Assembly (NCBI GenBank): GCA_051877515.1
Contig: JBJEIY010000017.1
Span: 310,001 to 374,000, forward strand
Length of the DNA: 64,000 bases
Reading direction: 5' to 3'
Source: XBB1006 sp051877515
Lineage (GTDB): Bacteria > Bacillota > Clostridia > Lachnospirales > Lachnospiraceae
Each line of letters starts with the position of its first letter. Within the stretch, counting starts at the first letter, position 1. Below are positions 16,655-25,964 of the stretch, one piece after another. The notes beneath the pieces were generated by a model. The model made no database searches. It worked only from the letters and a program-made list of their open reading frames with translations, and was not told the DNA's origin. The position numbers and the translations under genes are program-made.

Positions 16655-17872
16655 ATGGATGGAGTATTATCCCAGGAAGAGATAAATGCATTGCTTGCCG
16701 ATTCAGATGGTGCGGATACCACATTTGATGCTGAAGAAAGCTTGAGTGCGGAAGAAAAAGATGCCATAGGCGAGATTGCAAATATTAGTATGGGTACAGC
16801 CGCAACCACGCTCTTTTCTCTGGTGAATCGAAAGGTGGAGATATCAACTCCTGTGGTTACAGAAGCCACCTGGGAAGATGTGGTTGCAACTTATGAAAAG
16901 CCATGTGTGTTTATTCGGATCGCATATACCGTCGGACTGGATGGAAGTAATATCCTTGTTTTAAAAGAAGATGACGTAAAAGTCATTACGGATCTGATGA
17001 TGGGAGGAGACGGAACCAATACGGACGGGGAGCTTACGGAATTGCATTTGAGTGCAATCAGTGAAGCGATGAACCAGATGATGGGTTCTTCGGCCACCTC
17101 GCTTTCTTCTATGTTGAACAAGATGATCGATATCAGTCCACCCACCTCTGATCTCATTGATTTTCAGCAAAATGTAGATGACGGGGATTTTGATGAGTTT
17201 CTGAAGGGCCGGTTTGTAAGGATCACTTTCCGGATGGAAATCGGAGATCTGGTAGACAGTACGATCATGCAGCTGTATCCGTTCTCTTTTGCAAGAGAAA
17301 TGTATGGCAGCATTGCAAAGAATATGGAAGTAGAAATGGTAGGAGATGGAACCCCTCCCGAAACCACGGAATCTGCACCGACTTTGGAGCAGACAAAGCC
17401 GGATAATGCAAATCCCCAGGCGGCTGCGGCAGATGCAAATCCCCAGATGATGGGGCAGCCGATGATGAATGGGCCGATGATGGGACAGCCGATGATGAAT
17501 CCTCAGATGATGTATCAGATGCCCTATCAGCAAGATATGTCCATGATGGGACAACAGCCTGTCAATGTACAGCCGGCACAGTTTACACCTTTTATGGGAG
17601 ATTTCAATCCGATCCAGCAGAAAGAGAACATCGATCTGATCATGGATGTTCCGCTGGAGGTTACGGTAGAGCTTGGAAGGACGTCAAAATCCATTAAGGA
17701 GATTTTGGAGTTTTCGCCGGGAACCATTATTGAGCTTAATAAAATAGCCGGTGAATCCATTGATGTGTTGGTAAATGGTAAATATGTTGCTAAGGGTGAG
17801 GTCGTTGTACTGGAGGAAAACTTCGGAATACGAATCACTGATATTGTAAAAGAACAACCTAAACAAAAGTGA
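16655..17872 (+). CDS. fliY: Flagellar motor switch phosphatase FliY
   Basis: 405 residues. N-terminal CheY-binding peptide LSQEEINALLAD, a CheC/CheX-type phosphatase region with two ExxN motifs (EIANISMG near 34 and EAMNQMMG near 132), and a C-terminal SpoA domain (about 325-400; VELGRTSKSIKEILE) equivalent to FliN. FliY is both a C-ring subunit and a CheY-P phosphatase. Odd feature: the linker (about residues 255-295) is a Met/Gln/Pro-rich tract with repeated MMGQPMMN units. RBS GAGGAG upstream. Four bases after fliM. Confidence 0.95.
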   Translation: MDGVLSQEEINALLADSDGADTTFDAEESLSAEEKDAIGEIANISMGTAATTLFSLVNRKVEISTPVVTEATWEDVVATYEKPCVFIRIAYTVGLDGSNILVLKEDDVKVITDLMMGGDGTNTDGELTELHLSAISEAMNQMMGSSATSLSSMLNKMIDISPPTSDLIDFQQNVDDGDFDEFLKGRFVRITFRMEIGDLVDSTIMQLYPFSFAREMYGSIAKNMEVEMVGDGTPPETTESAPTLEQTKPDNANPQAAAADANPQMMGQPMMNGPMMGQPMMNPQMMYQMPYQQDMSMMGQQPVNVQPAQFTPFMGDFNPIQQKENIDLIMDVPLEVTVELGRTSKSIKEILEFSPGTIIELNKIAGESIDVLVNGKYVAKGEVVVLEENFGIRITDIVKEQPKQK

Positions 17873-17886
17873 TAAGGAGAGAAAAA

Positions 17887-18249
17887 ATGGCTAAGAATAT
17901 TTTAATTTGTGATGATGCAGCTTTTATGCGAATGATGATCAAGGACATTTTAACAAAAAACGGTTATGGTATTGCCGGAGAAGCAGAGAATGGAAAGATT
18001 GCTGTTGATAAGTACAACGAGACGAAACCGGATCTTGTATTGATGGATATTACCATGCCGGAGATGGACGGAATCCAGGCATTGAAAAAAATCCGTGAAA
18101 ATGATGCGAATGCAATGGTCATTATGTGTTCCGCAATGGGTCAGCAGGCGATGGTTATCGAGGCAATTCAGTCCGGTGCAAAAGATTTTATTGTAAAGCC
18201 TTTCCAGGCTGACCGTGTTCTGGAAGCAGTGAAGAAGGTAATCGGTTAA
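17887..18249 (+). CDS. cheY: Chemotaxis response regulator CheY
   Basis: 120 residues, a single receiver domain. Acidic pair Asp9-Asp10, phospho-acceptor Asp54, Ser82 and Lys104 are all in place. CheY-P, made by CheA, binds FliM and FliY to change rotation. The ATG at 17887 is used because AAGGAG lies six bases upstream; an in-frame start at 17869 would overlap fliY and has no RBS. The gene sits between fliY and fliO as in Bacillus. Confidence 0.96.
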   Translation: MAKNILICDDAAFMRMMIKDILTKNGYGIAGEAENGKIAVDKYNETKPDLVLMDITMPEMDGIQALKKIRENDANAMVIMCSAMGQQAMVIEAIQSGAKDFIVKPFQADRVLEAVKKVIG

Positions 18250-18254
18250 TCTTT

Positions 18255-18629
18255 ATGATGATCATAGGGAATACGGGCTGGGACAGTTTTGTACAGTTGC
18301 TGGTTGTATTGGTTATTTTTATTTTCGTACTGGTGATCACCGCAGGAACCACAAAGTGGATCGGCGGATATCAGAAAACCCGCATGACGAATAAAAATCT
18401 GCGGGTTGTGGAATCTTTTCGGCTGGGAAACAACAAGTTTCTGGCATTAGTGGAAGTTGGAGAGGTTTACCTGGTAATTGGTGTAGGAAAAGACGAAATA
18501 CATACCATTGCAAAACTGACCAAAGAAGAATTGCCGGAGCTTCTCTCAGATGAGGAGCCGGGCGCTTCCAACGGAGTGGAAGGTTTTCAGGAGATTTTAG
18601 AGAGAATAAAGAGGAAAAAGGATAAATGA
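18255..18629 (+). CDS. fliO: Flagellar export assembly protein FliO
   Basis: 124 residues. One membrane helix (about 13-32) then a small cytoplasmic domain with the FliO pattern NLRVVESFRLGNNKFLALVE. FliO is a scaffold for assembling the FliP export ring. No signal peptide and no long extracytoplasmic part, so it is the short form. The start has no good RBS, suggesting coupling with cheY five bases upstream. Overlaps fliP by four bases. Confidence 0.88.
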   Translation: MMIIGNTGWDSFVQLLVVLVIFIFVLVITAGTTKWIGGYQKTRMTNKNLRVVESFRLGNNKFLALVEVGEVYLVIGVGKDEIHTIAKLTKEELPELLSDEEPGASNGVEGFQEILERIKRKKDK

Positions 18630-19489
18630 AAGACTGGAAGAAAAAGGGTCTTCTTGTGTCCCTGGTATTAGGGATTTTGTTCCTCTGTGCAGCCTTAAGT
18701 TTGACGTATGCGCAGGAAAGCTATGCAACCAATGCACATACCAGTCCGACAGAATCCACCCGGGTTCCGGATCAGTCTGCGTCTACAGACGTGGCAGATT
18801 CTTCCGCGGACATAAATAATGGATTATCCATTACATACAATAATGATAGCGGTGAAATGGCCGGCACGGTAAAGATGCTTCTGGTGCTGACGGTACTTTC
18901 TTTAGCACCATCCATTCTTATCATGCTCACCTCTTTTACCCGTATTATCATTGTTCTACATTTCTTAAGACAGGCCGTAGGAACACAGACCGCACCGCCC
19001 AATCAGGTGCTTGTGGGCTTGGCCTTGTTTTTAACGGTGTTCATTATGTCACCGGTTTTTTCGGAGATTAATGAAACTGCCATAAAACCTTTTGATGCAG
19101 GAGAAATAACACAGGAAGAAGCTTTTGAAAAAGGCTGTGAGCCACTTCGTCATTTTATGTATGGAGAGACGCAGCAAAAGGATCTGGCATTGTTGTGTGA
19201 TATTTCGGGAACAGATCTTCCGAAGACGGAAGAGGAGTATAATGAAGTTTCCATGTCTTTGGTGGTTCCGGCATTTATTTTAAGTGAACTTCGGACAGCC
19301 TTTATCATGGGTTTCTGTATTTATATTCCTTTTATTATAATTGATATGGTGGTTTCATCCATCCTCATGTCAATGGGTATGATGATGCTTCCGCCTACGA
19401 CCATTTCCATGCCGTTTAAGATTCTGTTATTCATTCTGGTGGATGGATGGGATTTGGTAATTGGAGAACTTGTTAAGACGTTTTACTGA
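18626..19489 (+). CDS. fliP: Flagellar export gate protein FliP
   Basis: 287 residues. A cleavable-looking signal sequence (1-30) precedes an Asp/Ser/Thr-rich spacer and then the conserved FliP body with PSILIMLTSFTRIIIVL (about 91-107), PPNQVLVGLALFLT and a final helix pair containing MGMMMLPPTTISMPFK. FliP5FliQ4FliR1 is the membrane export gate. The ATGA overlap with fliO indicates coupled translation. The spacer after the signal peptide (residues 30-75) is variable among species. Confidence 0.96.
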   Translation: MKDWKKKGLLVSLVLGILFLCAALSLTYAQESYATNAHTSPTESTRVPDQSASTDVADSSADINNGLSITYNNDSGEMAGTVKMLLVLTVLSLAPSILIMLTSFTRIIIVLHFLRQAVGTQTAPPNQVLVGLALFLTVFIMSPVFSEINETAIKPFDAGEITQEEAFEKGCEPLRHFMYGETQQKDLALLCDISGTDLPKTEEEYNEVSMSLVVPAFILSELRTAFIMGFCIYIPFIIIDMVVSSILMSMGMMMLPPTTISMPFKILLFILVDGWDLVIGELVKTFY

Positions 19490-19509
19490 TGTATGGAGTG
19501 TGAGGAAAA

Positions 19510-19782
19510 ATGATTTCGGAAGGACAGGTTTTGGATATAGCAAGGGATGCGATATATACCATTATCATGGCATCGGCACCTGTTTTGATCATTTCTTTGA
19601 TCGTTGGATTGATTGTAAGTATTTTTCAAACCGTAACGTCCATTCAGGAGCAGACGTTGACCTTTGTGCCCAAAATACTGGCGGTTTTTGTGACTATGAT
19701 GATCTGTGGCTCCTGGATGCTGGGGCTTATGTCAGATTTTACGACGGAGTTATGGAGTAGTCTCGGTGTATATTTGCGGTAG
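19510..19782 (+). CDS. fliQ: Flagellar export gate protein FliQ
   Basis: 90 residues with two membrane helices (about 15-38 and 52-75) and the conserved motif SIFQTVTSIQEQTLTFVPK between them. Minor subunit of the FliPQR gate. RBS GTGAGGAAA near the ATG. Lies between fliP and fliR with gaps of 20 and 10 bases. Confidence 0.96.
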   Translation: MISEGQVLDIARDAIYTIIMASAPVLIISLIVGLIVSIFQTVTSIQEQTLTFVPKILAVFVTMMICGSWMLGLMSDFTTELWSSLGVYLR

Positions 19783-19792
19783 GAAAAAATGA

Positions 19793-20575
19793 ATGGTTCA
19801 GTATAGTTTTACATTGGCTACATTTGAATATTTTCTTCTGATCTTGGTGCGTATCACTTCGTTTATGGTTGTTGCGCCCTTTTTCGGAATGTCAAGTACA
19901 CCGGCTAGAGTTAAAATCGGATTTTCGGCCATTGTTTCCATTTTGATATATCAAATGGTTTTGCCGAAAACGGATCTTAATTATACCGGTGTTTTTGATT
20001 ATGCCGGCCTGGTATTAAAGGAAATGTGCGTGGGATTACTGATCGGTTATGCCGGTAATATTTGCAATACCATTATGTTGACAGCCGGTAAGCTCATTGA
20101 TATGAACATCGGTCTTTCCATGGCAACCGAATATGATCCCATGACGAAGTCGCAGGCCAGTGTGGTTGCAAACATGTATAATTATTTTGTTTTGCTTCTT
20201 TTGATCGTAAGTAACATGCACCACTATATTTTGCGGGCAGTCATTGATTCTTTTCAGTTGATTCCCATTGGAGAGGTAACTTTTCAGATGGATCATCTGC
20301 TGGAATCCATGATTCGCTTTATGGCAGATTCTTTTGTCATTGCATTTCGGATTTTTCTGCCTGTGTTTGCGGTCACGATGATCATGAACTGTATTCTGGG
20401 TATCCTGTCAAAGGTGGCACCGCAGATGAATATGTTTTCTGTGGGAATCCAGCTGAAACTTTTAGCAGGACTGGTTGTAATGCTCCTTACGGTTTTTTTA
20501 CTGCCGGATGTGGCAAATTACATTTTTAAAGAGATGAAAATCCTTACAACACTTTTTATAAAAGGAATGACATAG
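19793..20575 (+). CDS. fliR: Flagellar export gate protein FliR
   Basis: 260 residues, about six membrane helices, with family patterns FFGMSSTPARVKIGFS (about 37-52) and LGILSKVAPQMNMFSVG (about 202-218). One copy closes the FliPQR gate. ATG at 19793 is preferred; an ATG four bases earlier is out of frame and stops after five codons. AGGAAAAAA is the only RBS-like element. Followed by flhB after one base. Confidence 0.95.
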   Translation: MVQYSFTLATFEYFLLILVRITSFMVVAPFFGMSSTPARVKIGFSAIVSILIYQMVLPKTDLNYTGVFDYAGLVLKEMCVGLLIGYAGNICNTIMLTAGKLIDMNIGLSMATEYDPMTKSQASVVANMYNYFVLLLLIVSNMHHYILRAVIDSFQLIPIGEVTFQMDHLLESMIRFMADSFVIAFRIFLPVFAVTMIMNCILGILSKVAPQMNMFSVGIQLKLLAGLVVMLLTVFLLPDVANYIFKEMKILTTLFIKGMT

Positions 20576-20576
20576 C

Positions 20577-21683
20577 GTGATATATAATCTTCAGTTATTT
20601 GCAAAAGACGGTCCCGGTGGAGAAAAGACAGAACCGGCCACCGGCAAACGGTTAAAAGAGGCCAGAGAAGACGGAAAGGTAGCCAAAAGTAAGGAACTGA
20701 ACTCGGCCTTTGAGCTGATGAGTCTGTTTCTCGTCTTAAAGATCCTGCTTTCCTATATCGGAAAAGGTATGATGAGGAGTTTTTTTGAAATATACGAACT
20801 GCTGCCGGATATCGTAAATGACAGTATAGGCGGGTTTTCCATCAGACAGGCGGCCTATCTTTTGAATTATGGATTAAAAGAAATCCTTATGGTTGTGATT
20901 CCGGTGTTTGCCATCGGGGTGTTGGTTTCTTTTCTGGTTACCCTTGTGCAGGTTAAATGGAAGCCGACTTTAAAACCTATGAAACCAAAGTTTTCTAAAA
21001 TGAATCCGTTACAAGGGGTAAAGAAAATCCTGTCTAAGGATTCCATTTTTGAACTGGTGAAATCCATTGCAAAAATCGTGGTGATCTGTCTGATCGCTTA
21101 TATCAATATTAAAAATTATGCGGATGAATTGTTTCTCCTTTATGAGATAACCCTTAATCAGGCGGTGAGTCTGGTGGGGGAAGTGATCATAGACACAGGT
21201 CTGAAAATATCTATGTTTTACCTGGTTTTAGGTGTTTTGGATTATGCATATAACAAGCATAAATTCAACGAAGAGATGAAGATGACCAAGCAAGAGGTCA
21301 AAGATGAGTTTAAAAACACGGAAGGAAATCCGGAGATCAAGAGCCGTCAGCGGCAGGTGATGCGGCAGGCTTCACAACGAAGAATGATGCAGAGTGTTCC
21401 GGATGCAGATGTGGTTATTACAAACCCGACCCATTTGGCAGTTGCATTAAAGTACGATTCCAATGTGGCCAGTGCGCCTATTGTGCTGGCGAAGGGAGAA
21501 GATTACCTTGCTATGAAGATCAAGGAAACTGCCCGGGAGAATAATATAGAAATTGTTGAGAATAAGCCGTTGGCACGAATGCTGTATGCCAACGTTGATA
21601 TAGGACAACAGGTTCCGCCGGAGTTATACCAGGCGGTGGCCGAAGTGCTGGCAATGGTTTACCAGCACAAAAACGTTTCCTGA
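20577..21683 (+). CDS. flhB: Flagellar export switch protein FlhB
   Basis: 368 residues. N-terminal GEKTEPATGKRLKEAREDGK, four membrane helices to about residue 210, then the cytoplasmic domain with the autocleavage motif NPTH (Asn283-Pro284). Cleavage lets FliK switch export from hook to filament proteins. The start is GTG at 20577, one base after the fliR stop, with AAAGGAATG upstream. FliR and FlhB are fused in some clostridia; here they are separate genes in different frames. Confidence 0.97.
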   Translation: MIYNLQLFAKDGPGGEKTEPATGKRLKEAREDGKVAKSKELNSAFELMSLFLVLKILLSYIGKGMMRSFFEIYELLPDIVNDSIGGFSIRQAAYLLNYGLKEILMVVIPVFAIGVLVSFLVTLVQVKWKPTLKPMKPKFSKMNPLQGVKKILSKDSIFELVKSIAKIVVICLIAYINIKNYADELFLLYEITLNQAVSLVGEVIIDTGLKISMFYLVLGVLDYAYNKHKFNEEMKMTKQEVKDEFKNTEGNPEIKSRQRQVMRQASQRRMMQSVPDADVVITNPTHLAVALKYDSNVASAPIVLAKGEDYLAMKIKETARENNIEIVENKPLARMLYANVDIGQQVPPELYQAVAEVLAMVYQHKNVS

Positions 21684-21719
21684 TAGAGTTTGAGTAAGAG
21701 ACATGAGAGGAGGGAAGAG

Positions 21720-23753
21720 ATGAAGAAGACAGATCTTGGTGTTGCTGCATATCTGTTATGCGCAGTATTATTCTTCATTATCCCGATTCCCAGTTTATTA
21801 CTGGATATCATGCTGGCATTTAATATTGCCATGGCATTGATCATTTTATTTAATGCTTTATTTGTAAAAGAAGTGCTGGATATGTCATTTTTTCCTACAC
21901 TGCTTTTATTTACAACCATATTTCGAATTTCCCTCAACGTCTCTTCAACCCGTCTGATCCTGACTTCAGGTCAGCCCGGAAATGTGGTTGAGACCTTCGG
22001 ACAGTTTGTGGGAGGAAATAACCTGGTTATTGGTGCCATTGTCTTTATTGTATTGGTTATTGTTCAGTTTGTTGTTATCAACAAAGGTTCTGAACGTGTT
22101 GCTGAGGTAACGGCACGTTTTACATTGGATGCGATGCCGGGAAAACAGATGGCGATCGATGCGGATTTGAATACCGGTGCTATTACGGAGGTCCAGGCCA
22201 GGGAGCGACGGGATAAGATCCAGCAGGAATCCAGTTTCTTCGGAGCCATGGATGGAGCCACCAAGTATGTAAAAGGAGATGCTACGGCAGGTATCATCAT
22301 TACTGTGATCAATTTGATCGGCGGTACGGTACTTGGTGTTATGAACCAGGGACTGGATGTCATGTCGGCTTTGCAGCGTTACGGACTTCTTACTATCGGT
22401 GACGGACTGGTCAGTCAGATTCCTTCTATGCTGATCTCTTTATCCACCGGTATTCTGGTTACCAAGGCTTCGAAAGAGGCAGATTTCAGTACTATTTTAG
22501 TCAGACAGTTATTTGGAATTCCCCGGGTATTATACACGGTGGGAGGTACCATGATGGCGCTGGGCGTTGTAACGCCGCTGAACACGCTGTTGTTTCTGAT
22601 TTTTGGCGGTTCTTTTGTGATTGCCGGACGCAATATTGCACAAAACAGCAGAATCGAGGCAGTGGAAGAAGAAGTGGAATCTTCCGAGGTACAGGCAGAG
22701 GAGATCCGAAAGCCGGAAAATGTAGTGTCGCTGCTTTCGGTTGATCCCATTGAGCTGGAGTTTGGATACGGAATCATTCCGCTGGCGGATGTGAACCAGG
22801 GAGGAGACCTTTTGGATCGTGTGATCATGATCCGACGCCAGATCGCGTTGGAATTAGGAACGATCGTTCCAATCATCCGATTAAGGGATAATATCCAATT
22901 GAATCCGAATCAGTATATCATTAAGATCAAGGGAATTCAGGTTACCGAGGGTGAGATTCTCTTTGATCATTATATGGCCATGAACCCCGGATATGTAGAG
23001 GAAGAGATTTCCGGAATACCTACCTTTGAACCATCTTTCCATCTGCCGGCAATCTGGATTACGGAGAGTCAGCGTGAGCGTGCGGAGAGTTTCGGATACA
23101 CGGTGGTGGATCCGCCTTCCATTATTGCCACACATATTACAGAAGTGATCAAAGAGCATATTGCAGAACTGCTTACAAGGCAGGATGTCCAGACACTGGT
23201 TAACAATCTGAAGGAAAACAATCCGGTGCTTGTGGATGAATTGATACCGAAACTCCTTGGGCTGGGTGAAGTTCAGAAAGTTCTCCAGAACCTTTTGCGG
23301 GAACAGATTTCAATCCGTGATCTTCTGACTATTTTTGAATGTCTTGCTGATCATGCCGCAACCACCAGGGATACGGATGTATTGACGGAATATGTAAGAC
23401 AGAGCTTGAAACGGTCCATTTCTGCCAAATATTTTCCGGCGAATGAAACCACCAGCGTGATAACATTAGATCCTAAGGTGGAGCAGGATATTATGAATTC
23501 TGTAAAACAGACGGAGCAGGGTGCTTATCTGACACTGGATCCGGAACGGACGAAAGCCATTATCGGTTCGGTTGAAGAAGAGGTGGCAAAACTTGAGAAC
23601 ATCGGAAAGAGTCCGATTATCATTACATCGCCCATTGTGCGCATGTATTTTAAAAAGTTGACAGAAGACTACATCAAGGATCTGATCGTGGTATCGTATA
23701 ATGAGATTGATTCTAATGTGGAATTGCAGTCAGTTGGGATGGTGACAGGATAA
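21720..23753 (+). CDS. flhA: Flagellar export protein FlhA
   Basis: 677 residues. About eight membrane helices in the first half, including the signature RISLNVSSTRLILT and the conserved cytoplasmic FHIPEP-type loop (VAEVTARFTLDAMPGKQMAID, split around residues 130-150), then a four-subdomain cytoplasmic domain that receives chaperone-substrate complexes. ATG at 21720 is chosen because GAGGAGGG ends six bases before it; an upstream in-frame TTG at 21690 would place the RBS inside the gene. Its stop abuts the flhF start. Confidence 0.97.
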   Translation: MKKTDLGVAAYLLCAVLFFIIPIPSLLLDIMLAFNIAMALIILFNALFVKEVLDMSFFPTLLLFTTIFRISLNVSSTRLILTSGQPGNVVETFGQFVGGNNLVIGAIVFIVLVIVQFVVINKGSERVAEVTARFTLDAMPGKQMAIDADLNTGAITEVQARERRDKIQQESSFFGAMDGATKYVKGDATAGIIITVINLIGGTVLGVMNQGLDVMSALQRYGLLTIGDGLVSQIPSMLISLSTGILVTKASKEADFSTILVRQLFGIPRVLYTVGGTMMALGVVTPLNTLLFLIFGGSFVIAGRNIAQNSRIEAVEEEVESSEVQAEEIRKPENVVSLLSVDPIELEFGYGIIPLADVNQGGDLLDRVIMIRRQIALELGTIVPIIRLRDNIQLNPNQYIIKIKGIQVTEGEILFDHYMAMNPGYVEEEISGIPTFEPSFHLPAIWITESQRERAESFGYTVVDPPSIIATHITEVIKEHIAELLTRQDVQTLVNNLKENNPVLVDELIPKLLGLGEVQKVLQNLLREQISIRDLLTIFECLADHAATTRDTDVLTEYVRQSLKRSISAKYFPANETTSVITLDPKVEQDIMNSVKQTEQGAYLTLDPERTKAIIGSVEEEVAKLENIGKSPIIITSPIVRMYFKKLTEDYIKDLIVVSYNEIDSNVELQSVGMVTG

Positions 23754-25037
23754 ATGACGATAAAGAAGTTCATTGCAAAAACCGAAGAAGAGGCTACGGC
23801 AAAAGCAAAGCAGGAATTAGGGGCATCCTGTGTGATTATGAATATCAGGCAGATCAAACCTACAGGTTTTTTGAAAGCATTTAAATCTTCAACTTATGAA
23901 GTGACTGCGGCGATTGAGGAAAAGGAGTATAAGATGAATGGAAATCAGAATATAAAAAATCCTTTTTCGGCTGAGAATACCGGGAAGATTAACCTTTCTG
24001 CCAATGAAGATATCCATGCGATTTTAAAGGAAACACCTTCAGACAGTACCATGAGTCAGAAGGCCGGATCAACCTATCAAAAAATGAGGCCACAATCTCA
24101 TGAGGGAAAAAACATGGATGGTTTTGAGGAACGTCTGGAGAATCTCCAGAATATGCTGGAAGAACGTCTTGCACCGGTACCTCAAAAAGCAGATATCCAG
24201 GAAATGGAAGAAGAGCAGACAGGTAAACCGGTTATGCAGGAGACCGATGTCAAGGTTCTAAAAATGATCTATAATACGCTTTTGGACAATGAGGTGAATG
24301 AACGATATGCCAATCTGCTGATTGATGAGATTGATCGTTCTTCTAATAAATCAGCCAGTGTAGATATGCTTCTGGCCAATGTATATCAGAAAATGATCCT
24401 TAAATTCGGACAGCCATGTACCATTGAGCTTTCAGGTAAGAAACCCAAGGTGATTTTTTTCATTGGACCTACCGGTGTGGGAAAAACAACCACCATTGCA
24501 AAAATTGCTTCTAAGTTGAAGGTAGAAGGCGGGAAAAAGATTTCTCTGCTTACAGCTGATACATACCGGATTGCTGCTGAGGAACAGCTAAGAACCTATG
24601 CAAACATTTTGGATACACCGTTGACCATCATTTATGAGCCGGAAGAATTGCCTCAGGCGATCCAGAAGGTGAAGGATGCAGATGTTGTGCTGGTGGATAC
24701 CGCTGGATTCTCTCATAAGAGTGTGCAGCAAAAGGAGGACACCAAAAACCTCATCCAGGCATTACCGGAGTCTTATCAGAAAGAAGTATACCTTGTTTTA
24801 AGTGCCACTACCAAATATCGTGATCTGATTGAGATCGCTGATTCCTATAAAGATATTGCCAATTACAAAATGATTTTTACAAAGTTGGATGAGACCAGTG
24901 CATATGGTAATCTCTTTAACATGAGAATGTATACGCAGGCGGAAATGTCCTACGTTACCAATGGTCAAAATGTGCCGGATGATATCGACGTATTTAATAC
25001 GCAGGCGGTTGTAAAGAAGTTGCTTGGAGGTAAGTAG
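23754..25037 (+). CDS. flhF: Flagellar placement SRP-type GTPase FlhF
   Basis: 427 residues. N-terminal basic B domain (KKFIAKTEEEATAKAKQELG), a helical N domain and a C-terminal SRP-GTPase G domain with Walker A GPTGVGKTTT near residue 240 and the DTAGF motif near 320. FlhF sets flagellar number and position, with FlhG as its GTPase activator. The ATG follows the flhA stop directly (TAAATG) and has no separate RBS, so coupled translation is likely. The spacer between B and N domains (residues 60-160) is low complexity. Confidence 0.95.
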   Translation: MTIKKFIAKTEEEATAKAKQELGASCVIMNIRQIKPTGFLKAFKSSTYEVTAAIEEKEYKMNGNQNIKNPFSAENTGKINLSANEDIHAILKETPSDSTMSQKAGSTYQKMRPQSHEGKNMDGFEERLENLQNMLEERLAPVPQKADIQEMEEEQTGKPVMQETDVKVLKMIYNTLLDNEVNERYANLLIDEIDRSSNKSASVDMLLANVYQKMILKFGQPCTIELSGKKPKVIFFIGPTGVGKTTTIAKIASKLKVEGGKKISLLTADTYRIAAEEQLRTYANILDTPLTIIYEPEELPQAIQKVKDADVVLVDTAGFSHKSVQQKEDTKNLIQALPESYQKEVYLVLSATTKYRDLIEIADSYKDIANYKMIFTKLDETSAYGNLFNMRMYTQAEMSYVTNGQNVPDDIDVFNTQAVVKKLLGGK

Positions 25038-25038
25038 A

Positions 25039-25917
25039 ATGGATCAGGCACAGCAGTTGCGAAATATAGTAAAACGACAGAATCAGGTTATGGCTGAACG
25101 TGCCAGGGTCATTACGGTTACCAGTGGAAAAGGTGGCGTTGGGAAGTCCAATACTACAGTGAATCTTGCAGTGGAGTTGCATAGACGCGGAAAATCTGTG
25201 ATCATTTTTGATGCGGATTTTGGTCTGGCGAATGTGGAGGTTATGTTTGGGGCACTGCCAAAGTATAACCTTAGCGATCTGATCTATCGTGGGAAAAGTA
25301 TCCGTGAGATCATAACGGAAGGTCCGGAAGGGATAGGGTTTATTTCCGGAGGATCCGGAATCGTAGGATTAAGTAATCTGTCCAGAGATCAAATTGCTTT
25401 CCTTATCCATAATCTGTCCTATCTTGATAATATGGCAGATTTTATCATCATTGATACAGGAGCAGGAATCTCGGACAGTGTATTGGAGTTTGCACTTGCA
25501 AGCCCGGAGATCCTGGTAATCACTACGCCGGAGCCAAGTTCTCTGACAGATTCCTATTCTTTGTTAAAGGCATTGTACCGCAACCCGGCATTTGACCGGA
25601 TGCATACGCGGATACGCGTTTTGGCAAATAAAGTAAGTTCCATAGAAGATGGGGACGCCGTATATGAAAAACTGTCTTCTGTTGTCACCAGATTTCTGGA
25701 TGGAAGATTGGATTATGTTGGTATGATACCGGCAGATCCGGCTATTGATAAAGCGATTCGTCAGCAAAGGCCTGTAACGATTTCTTATCCATCGGCGAAA
25801 TCTTCCCAGGCATATAAGGTCCTGGCCGATAATCTTTTGAACGGAACACACCAGCAGATTGAAATGAAACGTGGTATTACCCAGCTGTTTACCAGTTTTA
25901 TGACCAGGAAAAAATAG
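25039..25917 (+). CDS. flhG: Flagellar number regulator FlhG (MinD-like ATPase)
   Basis: 292 residues. An N-terminal DQAQQLRNIVKRQ activation helix for FlhF precedes the deviant Walker A KGGVGKS (31-37), followed by FDADFGLANVEVMFG and IDTGAGI motifs of the ParA/MinD family; the C-terminal amphipathic helix (QLFTSFMTRKK) suggests membrane binding. FlhG limits flagellar number and stimulates FlhF. GGAGG six to twelve bases before ATG 25039. Directly after flhF. Confidence 0.95.
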   Translation: MDQAQQLRNIVKRQNQVMAERARVITVTSGKGGVGKSNTTVNLAVELHRRGKSVIIFDADFGLANVEVMFGALPKYNLSDLIYRGKSIREIITEGPEGIGFISGGSGIVGLSNLSRDQIAFLIHNLSYLDNMADFIIIDTGAGISDSVLEFALASPEILVITTPEPSSLTDSYSLLKALYRNPAFDRMHTRIRVLANKVSSIEDGDAVYEKLSSVVTRFLDGRLDYVGMIPADPAIDKAIRQQRPVTISYPSAKSSQAYKVLADNLLNGTHQQIEMKRGITQLFTSFMTRKK

Positions 25918-25964
25918 CGTATTACAGGAATAGAATTTATAATAGAAGTAAGTAGGAGGAATTC

